Source: Acidobacteriota bacterium (lineage in GTDB: Bacteria > Acidobacteriota > Terriglobia > Terriglobales > Acidobacteriaceae). Taken from it: a stretch of 49,184 bases of DNA. The notes beneath the pieces were generated by a model, which was given only the letters and a program-made list of their open reading frames with translations, ran no database searches and was not told the DNA's origin. The translations under genes were made by a program, and so were the position numbers. The number at the start of each line of letters is the position of its first letter. The stretch's first letter is position 1. Below, one piece after another: positions 41,683 to 49,184 of the stretch. The stretch is from contig QIAH01000346.1 of assembly GCA_003225465.1 (NCBI GenBank), forward strand, positions 14,338 to 63,521, read 5' to 3'.

Positions 41683-41853
41683 ATGGCTTCAACCAAACAA
41701 AAGAGCGCAGCAAAGAAGAACATTAGGAAAGCGGCGTCTGCCGCAAAAAGAAAGCGCACAATCGCACATTTGCCAAAATCCGTACGGACCGCACTGGGGA
41801 AGAAAGCCTCGTCGGTCGCTAAAAAGAGTAGGAAGTCCCGCAGCAGAGGCTGA
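41683..41853 (+). CDS. Small highly basic alanine/lysine-rich protein (56 aa)
   Basis: The ATG at 41683 (MASTKQKSAAKKNIRKAASA) follows GGAG; the ORF-track start at 41593 is not coding in character. The composition is ~35% Lys/Arg, with AKRKRTIAHLPKSVRTALGK and a KKSRKSRSRG tail. It resembles small histone-like or nucleoid-associated peptides seen repeatedly in Acidobacteriota and rhizobia. It probably binds DNA or RNA. It is followed closely by the DUF72 gene. Confidence 0.7.
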   Translation: MASTKQKSAAKKNIRKAASAAKRKRTIAHLPKSVRTALGKKASSVAKKSRKSRSRG

Positions 41854-41869
41854 GAAGATTGCGCTGCTC

Positions 41870-42634
41870 ATGAAGTGTGACATTCGCATCGGCACATCCG
41901 GGTATCACTACAAGCATTGGCGAGGGTCTTTTTATCCGAATAAGATATCTTCTGACGAGATGCTTGACTTTTACTCGCAACAGTTCGACACCGTTGAGTT
42001 GAACAACAGCTTCTATCGTCTCCCTACAGAGGCCGCCTTCGACAATTGGCGACAATCGACTCCGCCGGATTTTGTTTTTGCGGTGAAAGCCAGCCGCTTT
42101 TTGACCCACCAGAAAAAGCTGAAGGATCCAGAGAATGCATTGGAAAACCTTCTTCCGCGAGCCTCTCGGCTTTCTGCCAAGCTGGGACCGATTCTTTTTC
42201 AGCTTCCGCCGAAATGGCAGGTAAATCCAGGACGCCTCGAGGCTTTGCTTGAGGCTTTGCCCCGCGATCTCCGATACACCTTCGAATTTCGGGATTTGAC
42301 TTGGATTCGCCCTGAGATCACCAAGCTACTTGCAAGATTCGGCGCTGCGTTCTGCATATACGAACTCGCGGGCTACCATTCTCCTCTGACCGTTACCGCC
42401 GACTTTGCATATGTGCGTTTGCATGGACCCGGCCTGGGAAAATATCAGGAGTCGTACAGCACCGATCGCCTGCGCCGCTGGGCCAAACAGGTCGAGGAAT
42501 GGGCGAAGTGCCTGGCTTCAATCTACATCTATTTCGACAACGATCAAGCGGGCTATGCCGCTCGGAATGCCTTAGAAGTCAAGCGACTGATAAACGGAAC
42601 AGACAGCCGCATAGAGAAGACATATGCCGCTTGA
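41870..42634 (+). CDS. DUF72 family protein
   Basis: The ATG at 41870 (MKCDIRIGTSGYHYKHWRGS) is the natural DUF72 start; the ORF-track start at 41459 spans two other features. The 254-aa TIM-barrel-like protein contains FYPNKISSDEMLDFYSQQFD, TVELNNSFYRLPTEAAFDNW, FAVKASRFLTHQKKLKDPEN and YVRLHGPG near the C-terminus. DUF72 proteins are widespread, with unproven metal-dependent or nucleic-acid-related function. The following hydrolase gene starts inside its last codons (11-nt overlap), indicating an operon. Confidence 0.9.
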   Translation: MKCDIRIGTSGYHYKHWRGSFYPNKISSDEMLDFYSQQFDTVELNNSFYRLPTEAAFDNWRQSTPPDFVFAVKASRFLTHQKKLKDPENALENLLPRASRLSAKLGPILFQLPPKWQVNPGRLEALLEALPRDLRYTFEFRDLTWIRPEITKLLARFGAAFCIYELAGYHSPLTVTADFAYVRLHGPGLGKYQESYSTDRLRRWAKQVEEWAKCLASIYIYFDNDQAGYAARNALEVKRLINGTDSRIEKTYAA

Positions 42635-43253
42635 TCGTAGGCGTAGCTTACGGAAGGGCCATGACGATTTGCATGGCAATGCTCCGGATCAGTCGCAAGC
42701 CGTGTTGCTGCTAATCGACGTCATCAATGATCTCAGCTTTCCTGATAACCAGGATCTGGTCCGCCGTTCCGTAGCGCTTGCCAAGTCGATCGCCAAACTG
42801 AAGAAGCGGTGCAAGAAGTCGGGTATCCCAGCAATCTACGTCAACGACAATCGGGGTCGATGGCGTTCCGATCTCTCCGCAGTGTTGCGTCATTGCTTGG
42901 ACACGCGCTCTCCTGGCCGCGAAATGACGAGGATGCTTGTTCCTGAAGCGGACGACTACATTGTCTTCAAGCCTAAACATTCCCCGTTCTATGCAACGCC
43001 GTTGCAGACGATACTCGATTCCATCGGTGCTCGGGTTGCGATCATCGCCGGCGTAACGACGAATGCGTGCGTCCTGATTGCCGCTGGAGATCTTCACGTC
43101 CGGGATTTCAGATTGTTCGTCCCGGCCGACTGTGTGGCTGCCCTCACAGAGCGCGAACACCGGCGTTCACTCGACGTCATGAAGGATAGCTTCGGTGCCA
43201 ATACCACTTCTTCGTCGCGGCTCAATTTGGCACGACTCAGAAAACAACCATAG
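42624..43253 (+). CDS. Isochorismatase-like cysteine hydrolase
   Basis: 209 aa. The catalytic triad positions of the isochorismatase fold are visible: Asp in AVLLLIDVINDLSFPD, Lys in VFKPKHSPFYATPLQ and Cys in GVTTNACVLIAAGDLHVRDF. Such enzymes hydrolyse isochorismate, amides such as nicotinamide or carbamates. The substrate is not indicated by neighbours. The ATG at 42624 lies inside the DUF72 gene; a first ~25-residue basic stretch may be non-native, but no better start is visible. Confidence 0.85.
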   Translation: MPLDRRRSLRKGHDDLHGNAPDQSQAVLLLIDVINDLSFPDNQDLVRRSVALAKSIAKLKKRCKKSGIPAIYVNDNRGRWRSDLSAVLRHCLDTRSPGREMTRMLVPEADDYIVFKPKHSPFYATPLQTILDSIGARVAIIAGVTTNACVLIAAGDLHVRDFRLFVPADCVAALTEREHRRSLDVMKDSFGANTTSSSRLNLARLRKQP

Positions 43254-43294
43254 GCTGTTTTGCGAGGCTTTGCTAGTCTTCATCCAGCCAATGT

Positions 43295-43867
43295 CTACTC
43301 TTCGTACTCATCGGATCCCAGCACCCAAATGAACGACTGAATGTCGATGAGATCTCGAGGGCGAAGGTCGCGGAGATCGCGTCTGATCTCTTCGGCAAAA
43401 GCGAGAAAACTGGAATATGTCTCCCATGACGGTCCGGATCGGTAGAAAAAATCGAAGCCGTATCCTCTGGCAGCCAGGCGAGTCACGGTAGGTTTCAAAA
43501 AGATCTGAGTGTCCGGTTGAGCAATGAACCCGAGCACGGTCGCTAAAGGCCAGGTAAGCACGCGGCTCTGTTTGCGCGGTAGTCCGGCGACAACTTCGCA
43601 CCAGCGGGTGAATTTAGTTTGCAGGTTTCCGCGGCCGTGCAGAAAAGCGTACAGACCTTCAGCAAAAGCTTGCGCTGCGCGCTCGGACTTCAGGGCGTCG
43701 CGAATTGCCATCTTTTCGAAAGAGAAAAGCAGATTTGTGCGCGATTCAATCTTGACAGCCTCCACTCCTATCTCAAGAAACTTTCCTTGGGACAGCTTCT
43801 CTCGCAGAAGAGTTTGGTCGCTCATTTCTTTTCGGCTGCGAAGCTCTGCCTTCGCCTGGTCGCCCAA
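43295..43867 (-). CDS. Conserved hypothetical protein (about 176-190 aa)
   Basis: A helical protein: QTLLREKLSQGKFLEIGVEA, NLLFSFEKMAIRDALKSERA, AEGLYAFLHGRGNLQTKFTR, VVAGLPRKQSRVLTWPLATV, then IFLKPTVTRLAARGYGFDFF and LRPRDLIDIQSFIWVLGSDE. The tail resembles hypothetical proteins annotated next to restriction or methyltransferase-like genes, but I cannot name the family. The ORF-track start is a TTG (43867); ATG 43825 (MSDQTLLREKL) is an alternative. It is 42 nt downstream of the HbpS/GlcG gene on the same strand. Confidence 0.65.
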   Translation of the reverse strand: MGDQAKAELRSRKEMSDQTLLREKLSQGKFLEIGVEAVKIESRTNLLFSFEKMAIRDALKSERAAQAFAEGLYAFLHGRGNLQTKFTRWCEVVAGLPRKQSRVLTWPLATVLGFIAQPDTQIFLKPTVTRLAARGYGFDFFYRSGPSWETYSSFLAFAEEIRRDLRDLRPRDLIDIQSFIWVLGSDEYEE

Positions 43868-43909
43868 ACTTCATCCATACAAGACCCGAATCCACGCCAG
43901 CACCGGATC

Positions 43910-44692
43910 TTATCGGTGCGGGCCGGTGGGGTGAGTCTGGATTAACTTGTTGATTATCTCTTCACTCGGGTTACCGCCCTTGCACGTTGGATGTCCGAAG
44001 CCACTGCTACTAACGCCATTCTGGATATCGAAGATGAGGTTGTCACTCGGACCAGGAGCCACCCCCATTGGCACTGCGTGCAATTCCAGGGCTTGCCGGG
44101 TCTTCCAGGCGATTACGTGGTCGGCGCACGATGTGTCTCCGCTCACTCCCAGGCCTCCGACAATTTTTCCATTTTTGTCGTACAAGGCTAGCCCCCCGCC
44201 AAAGACGATGACCCCTCCAACCGGCTTTCCTACCAGCGGGTCATCGGGCTGACCGAACTTTTCCGGATCACCGGCGAACGCGGAATTCGGATTCGGTCCA
44301 CTTACGATGCTGTACAGGGAGTTGCCCGGCTGAGCAGCGGAATAGATATTGCCACTCGAAAGAGCAAAATTGTCGGTGCTGAAGGCGTTTGCCGTATTCG
44401 CCTTTTCCGCAGAGACGAGGCGACTTCCCGGCCATTCCGCTCCTCGATTCGGGCCAGTGAACACAACGGCGCAAACGATGCCATCGCGATTCACTACCGC
44501 GCCCCATTCCTGATTCCCGAGTCCGCCGTTCGCTCCTTTGCCCTCTTTAACAGCGCTTGTTAATGCTGCCTTAAGCTTGTTGTAGTCCGGAACCTTCGAA
44601 CAATCTTGCGGGTTCTGAGCAAAGGAAGAAAATGAAAAAGCTACGGATGCTAGCAAAGCAACGGCTGTACGCGAGGATATTAAGAATTGCAT
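43910..44692 (-). CDS. Exported GlcG/HbpS-family protein
   Basis: A signal peptide (AVALLASVAFSFSSFAQ) is followed by a DUF336/HbpS-type domain: YNKLKAALTSAVKEGKGANG, WGAVVNRDGIVCAVVFTGPN, SRLVSAEKANTANAFSTDNF, VGGVIVFGGGLALYDKNGKI and VGGLGVSGDTSCADHVIAWK. The G-G-(L/V)-G-V-S-G motif is typical. The ~260-aa protein is longer than simple GlcG proteins and has several cysteines. Members bind heme or other cofactors. It lies 20 nt downstream of the cytochrome c lipoprotein gene at the end of the oxidase operon, which fits heme or electron handling. Confidence 0.8.
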   Translation of the reverse strand: MQFLISSRTAVALLASVAFSFSSFAQNPQDCSKVPDYNKLKAALTSAVKEGKGANGGLGNQEWGAVVNRDGIVCAVVFTGPNRGAEWPGSRLVSAEKANTANAFSTDNFALSSGNIYSAAQPGNSLYSIVSGPNPNSAFAGDPEKFGQPDDPLVGKPVGGVIVFGGGLALYDKNGKIVGGLGVSGDTSCADHVIAWKTRQALELHAVPMGVAPGPSDNLIFDIQNGVSSSGFGHPTCKGGNPSEEIINKLIQTHPTGPHR

Positions 44693-44711
44693 ATCAATCT
44701 CCTGTTGCGCT

Positions 44712-45098
44712 TCATCTTAGGGTGTACAAATAAGCCGCGATGTCGCGGCTGTCCTGCTCGGTGACTCCCATTTCTGGCATTGCGGTATGGGGCTCTACTC
44801 GTCGGGGATGCTGAATCCACAACATGAGATTGTCGGGCGTATTCGGAAGTTCACCAGCGATGTAATAGCGTTGCGCAAGGCCGTCGAGGCGCGGGCCGAT
44901 CAGACCTCGGGCGCCGGGCACGCCGGAAATTTCGTGGCAGGCACTGCACCCATATTTGCGAATTTCGGTTCGACCCATGCGAGCATCGCCGCCGCCGGTT
45001 AATGTCGCAGCATATTGCACCTTGCGGTGCGACAGCGACTCACAGCCAGTAGTCAGCAGCGTGAGAACAGCCGAAGCCAAGAATAGCGTCGTTTTCAC
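44712..45098 (-). CDS. Lipoprotein cytochrome c
   Basis: 128 aa from a GTG at 45098 that overlaps the CtaG stop (GTGA). The N-terminus is a lipoprotein signal with lipobox LLTTGC (C19 lipidated). The heme site is CSACH, with a distal Met probably in TAMPEMGVTE and the RKYGCSACHEISGVPGARGL...IGPRLDGLA pattern of small class I cytochromes c. It should donate electrons to, or accept them from, the terminal oxidase encoded in the same operon. Confidence 0.9.
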   Translation of the reverse strand: MKTTLFLASAVLTLLTTGCESLSHRKVQYAATLTGGGDARMGRTEIRKYGCSACHEISGVPGARGLIGPRLDGLAQRYYIAGELPNTPDNLMLWIQHPRRVEPHTAMPEMGVTEQDSRDIAAYLYTLR

Positions 45099-46036
45099 TT
45101 GAGGCCTCTCTCAGATAAGCGACCCAGTTCCGCCATCCGTGTGTATTGCCATCGAGTCTGCGATTCGTTCATCCATTTCACGAGCAAGAAGAGAGCGACA
45201 ATCAGCAGTAGGGTCCCCGCCGGAATCCACATGATCAATCCACCAAGTTGTTGGTCCTCCAGAGCGGTGAGACCCCAAGCGGGAGCGGTTGTGATGTAGG
45301 ACGAGTACCAAGGTCGAGGCGCAAAGGTCAGAAGAGCTCCGAGGACGCTTGTATGCAGAATTGTGGTGAAGACATAGGCCAATCCTCCGCCGTAACCGAT
45401 GGTCGAAATGCGATTCGCTAATGGCCACCAAAAAATGATTGCTGTGACCAGGAACGTCGTGTGTTGTGCCGCGTGAATCCAGTTGCTGCGCAGGGTTTGG
45501 TCGAAAAGCCACGGGATGTGCCAAGTCCACAGCGCCAACGCCGACAGTAACCATGCCGAGACTGGGGCGGAAAAAGAGGCCCATAGTGTCCTGACAGCTT
45601 TTTCGCGAGCCAAGGTTGCCGCCCGGTCTCGCCATGATGGGGCCAGCGCCCAAAGAAAGGCAACGAGAGGCTGTCCGAGTACGAGTAGCGGGGCCGAGAT
45701 CAGCATCAGAATCTCGTGCTGCGTCATGTGCACCCAAAAAAGCTGCTCGCCGAGTTCGTGGAGTGGAGAATCCAGTGCAATGACCAGCGAAATCCAACCG
45801 AGGACAAACCAGAGTATCCGCCAAAGGAGCGATCGTCGATGGGCGGTCCGCCGTCGCATCCTGGTTACACCGATGCCGTAAAGAGTTGCCGTTAGCACCA
45901 AGGAAATGACGATGAAAGGCGGCCACGTCCAGTCGTTTGCCAGCGAACGACCAGTTGTTTCTAGAGCCCAAGAGGGTGTCGCCGAGAGGAGCGCTACTGC
46001 CGCCACCGCTGCGACTTGGCTACGCTTCAGTGTCAT
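45095..46036 (-). CDS. ctaG: Cytochrome c oxidase assembly protein CtaG (caa3 type)
   Basis: Start at ATG 46036 (MTLKRSQVAAVAAVALLSAT), one base after the upstream stop (TGAAATG); the ORF-track start overlaps the upstream gene. The ~313-aa protein has about seven transmembrane spans. It carries DSPLHELGEQLFWVHMTQHE, WHIPWLFDQTLRSNWIHAAQH and FWWPLANRI, with the histidines typical of the CtaG/caa3 family proposed to help insert the CuB centre. It belongs to the oxidase operon. Confidence 0.9.
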   Translation of the reverse strand: MTLKRSQVAAVAAVALLSATPSWALETTGRSLANDWTWPPFIVISLVLTATLYGIGVTRMRRRTAHRRSLLWRILWFVLGWISLVIALDSPLHELGEQLFWVHMTQHEILMLISAPLLVLGQPLVAFLWALAPSWRDRAATLAREKAVRTLWASFSAPVSAWLLSALALWTWHIPWLFDQTLRSNWIHAAQHTTFLVTAIIFWWPLANRISTIGYGGGLAYVFTTILHTSVLGALLTFAPRPWYSSYITTAPAWGLTALEDQQLGGLIMWIPAGTLLLIVALFLLVKWMNESQTRWQYTRMAELGRLSERGLK

Positions 46037-46037
46037 T

Positions 46038-46409
46038 TCATTCACACGGACCAAGAATCCATCGCGGGACGGAACCCGCAATGACCATTACGGCAAAGGA
46101 AAGACTAAAGGCCATTCCCAGAAGCGCCTGAAAATGCGCACGATCGAAATGGCTCCCGCCTTCTTCCGATGTGGTACCGGGAAAACGTTTGAATTCCACC
46201 CACCCGGTTCCAAAGCCCGTCAGCGCGATTGCGAGGCAGACGATGCTGATGACATGCAGCACATAATGATGACCGGTTGAACAACTGTGCTGTTCGAGCA
46301 CGTAGCTGAAACCGAGGTCGACGGCCCATGCCGCAAAACCCGCGATCTGACTCCACCACAGTCCCAGTGGTGTTCGCCCTGCCTGGATTTGCTGTTCAGA
46401 CCCGCCCAT
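46038..46409 (-). CDS. Small membrane protein of the oxidase operon
   Basis: 123 aa with three to four hydrophobic spans (LGLWWSQIAGFAAWAVDLGF; YVLHVISIVCLAIALTGFGT; ALLGMAFSLSFAVMVIAGSV). A conserved-looking Cys-rich loop (EQHSCSTGHHY) separates the first two spans. Small proteins like this occur between coxC and ctaG in several bacterial caa3/aa3 operons and are thought to be minor subunits or assembly factors. Spacing to neighbours is 8 nt upstream and 1 nt downstream. Confidence 0.75.
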   Translation of the reverse strand: MGGSEQQIQAGRTPLGLWWSQIAGFAAWAVDLGFSYVLEQHSCSTGHHYVLHVISIVCLAIALTGFGTGWVEFKRFPGTTSEEGGSHFDRAHFQALLGMAFSLSFAVMVIAGSVPRWILGPCE

Positions 46410-46417
46410 GATTCTTC

Positions 46418-47041
46418 CTATAGAAATCGAGTCGTCCCGTAAATCAGAAAATCAACCATCAAACCCGTTACCACCACGAAATACCAATAGTCGGAATTGA
46501 TCGCGGCATCGGCAAGTCGTGTCCCCTCCATTTTGGGAGTGAATGAAATAGCGAGAAGAACTAGGGTTTCGATCAGTTCGGTCACGAGATGCCCCGAATG
46601 TATTCCAATCAGGACCCACACCGTGGACGAGTAGGCGTCGTCGGTCCATCGGCAATTGAGGGCGCTGAACTCAAAGACGCGGAGAACCGTGGCCGCAAGC
46701 GCAAACAACGCGAGAACAAGGAGGCCATTCCTGACTGCCCTTCGATTACAATCAGGAGCGCGTCTCTTTACGATCCAGGCGGGAATGGTGCTCACGACAA
46801 AGACCAGCGCGTTCAGCGCACCGTATCTCAAACCCGGCGGCAAGTGCCCAGGAGGCCAGTCCGTCGAGCGCGTTCGCAGGTAGAAATACGCCGCAAACAT
46901 CAGGGCAAACATCATGCCCTCGATCGCCATATAGAAGACGTTTGCCAGCCATGTCGTGTTGCGGTGGCCAAAAGCCACGCTCGGCAAACCGGAAACATCC
47001 AGCGTCAGTGGCCTTCGAATTGGTTCGTTCAATGAACCCAT
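46418..47041 (-). CDS. ctaE: Cytochrome c oxidase subunit III
   Basis: 207 aa with five hydrophobic spans: NVFYMAIEGMMFALMFAAYF, YGALNALVFVVSTIPAWIVK, NGLLVLALFALAATVLRVFE, TVWVLIGIHSGHLVTELIET, and WYFVVVTGLMVDFLIYGTTR. The E in IEGMM and the H-S-GHLV element match subunit III. The start overlaps the subunit I stop by 13 nt. It stabilises the oxidase and its lipid pocket. Confidence 0.9.
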   Translation of the reverse strand: MGSLNEPIRRPLTLDVSGLPSVAFGHRNTTWLANVFYMAIEGMMFALMFAAYFYLRTRSTDWPPGHLPPGLRYGALNALVFVVSTIPAWIVKRRAPDCNRRAVRNGLLVLALFALAATVLRVFEFSALNCRWTDDAYSSTVWVLIGIHSGHLVTELIETLVLLAISFTPKMEGTRLADAAINSDYWYFVVVTGLMVDFLIYGTTRFL

Positions 47042-48981
47042 GATTCACCAGTTTGTCGAGGCGTTGGGGATTGTCCGCGCGGCCAGAGCCATCCGATCAA
47101 AGTAGCTATGACCGGCGGCGCTCCAATCGGAACGGCCCACGGCGTAAAAATCGATCCGACAAATGCGGCCGATACGGTGAGCGCGCTCAAGAATGGCCAG
47201 ATGCTTGGACCGGGATCCTCGTCCTTGTGCTGCGGATCGGCATCGAGACTGTGAGTGACAAGCGTCTCGCGGATGTCGTCGCGCAGCCCTACCACAACGG
47301 GTTGATCCGGTGGGTCTTCCCACAAAGGATCCCGGCCACTGACGGTTGGCACATGAAGAAAGTTGTAGGGCGGAGGCGGAGACGACATCGACCATTCGAG
47401 GCCCGCATCTCCCCAAGGGCTATTGCCCGCAATTCCTCCAACCCGCACACTACGGAAAACATTGACAAGGAAGACCAGCAACCCGGCGGTCATAAAAATA
47501 ACCCCACTGGATGCGAGTACGTTTAATCCCTGCCAATGCATGTCCGGACCGTAGGTGTAAACACGACGGGGCATGCCGCGCAGGCCCAGAAAATGCAGCG
47601 TGAAAAATGTGATATTGAAGCCGATGAAGAAGAGCCAGAAATGCCACTTTCCCAATGTCGCGTTTGCCATTCGTCCCGTCATCTTCGGGAACCAGAAATA
47701 GATGCCCGCGAACATCGGAAAAAGAGCGCCGCCAATCAGAACATAGTGAAAGTGCGCGACAACAAAATAGGTATCGTGGACTTGCAAATCCACGGGCACG
47801 GAGGCCAGCATGACTCCCGACAATCCACCGATTAAAAAAACGAAGAAAAACCCGAGGCACCAGAGCATCGGTAATCGAAGCTGCAGCCGCCCGTACCATA
47901 GGGTCGCCACCCAGCAGAAGAACTGTGTCCCGGTGGGAATCACAATCATCAAGCTCGCGGCTGTAAAAAAACTTTGGCTCAACTGGGGCAAGCCGGTTGC
48001 AAACATGTGGTGGACCCACACACTGAATCCGATAAATCCCGTCGCTACGACAGAGACAACAATGGGCGTGTATCCGAAGATGCGGCGTCGCGAGAAGCAT
48101 TCCACCAGAGTTGAAACAATGGCAGCTCCCGGAAGGAAGATGATGTAGACCTCGGGGTGTCCGAAGAACCAGAACAAGTGCTGGTACAAGAGAACGTCTC
48201 CGCCTTCCGCGGGATTGAAAAAGTGCGTGCCCACCAATCGGTCCAGCAGCAGCAGGCCGCTCGCTACCATCACTGCCGGCATCGCAAATATGACTGCGAT
48301 GGAGATCACCAGCTTCTCCCAGAGCAGGATGGGCATGCGATTGAGCGTCATTCCGGGAGCGCGGTGTCGCAAGATGGTCGTTGCCAGGCAAATGGCCACA
48401 CCGAGGGCCGAGACCTCAGTAAAGGTGATCATCTGAGACCAGATATCGGCGCGGTGTCCGGGGGAATACGCCGGTCCAGAAAGTGGCACATAGGCGAACC
48501 AGCCAACATCGGGGCCGGTATTCGTGAGAAGACCACCCCAAAGGACGAGAGCACCTCCGACGTAGAGGTAGTAGCTGAAGGCATTCAAGCGGGGAAAAGC
48601 GATATTGCGAGCTCCGCACATCAATGGAACGATGTACACACCAAATCCCTGAAACATCATGGGCACGGCAAATAAGAAAATCATCGTGCTGCCGTGCATA
48701 GTGAAGACCTGGTTGTAGAGATCGGGACCCATCAGAGAGTTCTCTGGCCGGATCAACTGGAGCCGGATCATTGCCGCCAGCACTCCTCCCAATAGAAAGA
48801 AGATGAAGGCGGTCACCATGAAACGGATACCGATATCGGTGTGATGGGTGTTGCAAAACCATCCCCAGAGACCCTTCGGTTGAGACCACGTGCGAGCGAG
48901 GCGCTGAGCGAGTTCCGACTGCCCAGTGTCTTGATCATTCGCGAGGATGGGTTCTGCAACTGCCAAGTCTCTGTTCCTCAA
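47029..48981 (-). CDS. ctaD: Cytochrome c oxidase subunit I
   Basis: 650 aa. Heme a and CuB ligands are seen: the His in FTMHGSTMIFLFAVPMMFQG, HLFWFFGHPEVYIIFLPGAA (His-Glu and the cross-linked His-Tyr region), VHHMFATGL and HDTYFVVAHFHYVLIGGALF. The GHPEV Glu marks an A1-type proton path. It reduces oxygen to water and pumps protons. The start is a TTG (48981) whose bases overlap the TGA of the upstream coxB (TTGA); no better start exists upstream. A C-terminal extension (PHNFAWG-free, ending PTPRQTGESWVH) includes two further hydrophobic segments. Confidence 0.9.
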   Translation of the reverse strand: MRNRDLAVAEPILANDQDTGQSELAQRLARTWSQPKGLWGWFCNTHHTDIGIRFMVTAFIFFLLGGVLAAMIRLQLIRPENSLMGPDLYNQVFTMHGSTMIFLFAVPMMFQGFGVYIVPLMCGARNIAFPRLNAFSYYLYVGGALVLWGGLLTNTGPDVGWFAYVPLSGPAYSPGHRADIWSQMITFTEVSALGVAICLATTILRHRAPGMTLNRMPILLWEKLVISIAVIFAMPAVMVASGLLLLDRLVGTHFFNPAEGGDVLLYQHLFWFFGHPEVYIIFLPGAAIVSTLVECFSRRRIFGYTPIVVSVVATGFIGFSVWVHHMFATGLPQLSQSFFTAASLMIVIPTGTQFFCWVATLWYGRLQLRLPMLWCLGFFFVFLIGGLSGVMLASVPVDLQVHDTYFVVAHFHYVLIGGALFPMFAGIYFWFPKMTGRMANATLGKWHFWLFFIGFNITFFTLHFLGLRGMPRRVYTYGPDMHWQGLNVLASSGVIFMTAGLLVFLVNVFRSVRVGGIAGNSPWGDAGLEWSMSSPPPPYNFLHVPTVSGRDPLWEDPPDQPVVVGLRDDIRETLVTHSLDADPQHKDEDPGPSIWPFLSALTVSAAFVGSIFTPWAVPIGAPPVIATLIGWLWPRGQSPTPRQTGESWVH

Positions 48982-49184
48982 TGAAGCGACTGTAAATACG
49001 CGACCACCGCCTGAAGATCGTCTGGGGCCAGTGGATTCGGTGACATTTGAGTCCCCGGCTTAATGCGTTGTGGATCGACGACCCACCCTGCCAGCGCGCC
49101 CGCCGTATTGGGCAGCGTCTCGGCAGCAATCATGTTGCGGCTGGCAACGTGGGTAAGGTCCGGACCGACTCGTGAGCCGGCATC
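48978..49184 (-). CDS. ctaC: Cytochrome c oxidase subunit II, C-terminal cytochrome c domain (partial)
   Basis: Not in the ORF track because it runs off the right edge. The final 68 residues read DAGSRVGPDLTHVASRNMIA, ETLPNTAGALAGWVVDPQRI, KPGTQMSPNPLAPDDLQAVV and AYLQSLH. GPDLTH and the axial Met in GTQMSP are typical of the cytochrome c domain fused to subunit II in caa3 oxidases. The CXXCH site and CuA domain must lie beyond the window. It is the first visible gene of the oxidase operon. Confidence 0.85.
   Translation of the reverse strand, partial: DAGSRVGPDLTHVASRNMIAAETLPNTAGALAGWVVDPQRIKPGTQMSPNPLAPDDLQAVVAYLQSLH

Noticed and set aside
45111-45971. 286-aa minus ORF
   Set aside because: Out-of-frame shadow of ctaG, which has the correct membrane pattern.
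47450-48391. 313-aa minus ORF
   Set aside because: Alternative frame of the cytochrome oxidase subunit I gene; Arg/Ser/His-rich random composition.

Overview
The window most resembles chromosomal sequence of a soil Acidobacteriota (Terriglobia-like) bacterium. This is inferred from moderately GC-rich DNA, many secreted small-molecule oxidoreductases, DM13 and GlcG/HbpS-type proteins, and several very small basic or helical protein families that I associate with that phylum. No rRNA or intact tRNA gene is present, so the assignment is by gene content only. No CRISPR array was seen.

Layout. 0-9 kb is a decayed accessory region: an exported protein cut by the window edge, a c-type cytochrome fragment, a transposase N-terminus, a radical SAM gene, several tiny proteins including a paralogous helical family with a frameshifted copy, a secreted ORF with an in-frame stop, a two-repeat exported protein and two unrecognised genes. 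At 9.03-9.06 kb lies what looks like the 3' end of a tRNA-Ser, a likely attachment-site scar. 9.1-14.5 kb is a conjugative-element remnant: VirB10/TrbI, a MoxR ATPase, a VirD4/TraD coupling protein, a frameshifted membrane protein, a truncated winged-helix gene and a degenerate transposase.

14.7-24.6 kb is a tight minus-strand operon in the order aquaporin, double-DM13 protein, GMC oxidoreductase, exported double-VOC protein, a 70-aa coupled ORF, GH63 glycosidase, glucose 1-dehydrogenase, type II NADH dehydrogenase. It reads as uptake, release and oxidation of glucose or a polyol, with electrons passed to quinone. A secreted SMP-30-like lactonase, a HbpS-cupin protein and another DM13-like protein follow at 31.5-34.5 kb and may act on the products.

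24.8-31.5 kb is the most unusual part. It holds two sigma-factor/zinc-finger (ZAS, HxxxCxxC) sets. One is an ordinary ECF sigma factor with an overlapping STAS gene and a convergent 76-aa ZAS protein. The other is an ECF sigma factor fused behind two AhpD/carboxymuconolactone-decarboxylase-like domains; its gene overlaps one whose product starts with a homologous ZAS domain and continues PAS-GAF-sigma54 AAA+-HTH. A stand-alone AhpD-like gene that keeps the cysteines lost in the fused copy is divergently transcribed. I infer a redox-responsive circuit linking ECF-type and sigma54-type transcription.

34.6-43.9 kb holds small proteins, an inorganic pyrophosphatase lacking a clear start, a truncated Ku gene beside an intact LigD-type ligase (NHEJ), an atypical Nramp-family transporter, DUF3606 and DUF7218-like small proteins, an SDR, a DUF72 protein and an isochorismatase-type hydrolase. 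43.9 kb to the end is a minus-strand terminal-oxidase operon: coxB (partial), coxA, coxC, a small membrane protein, CtaG, a lipoprotein cytochrome c and a HbpS/GlcG protein.
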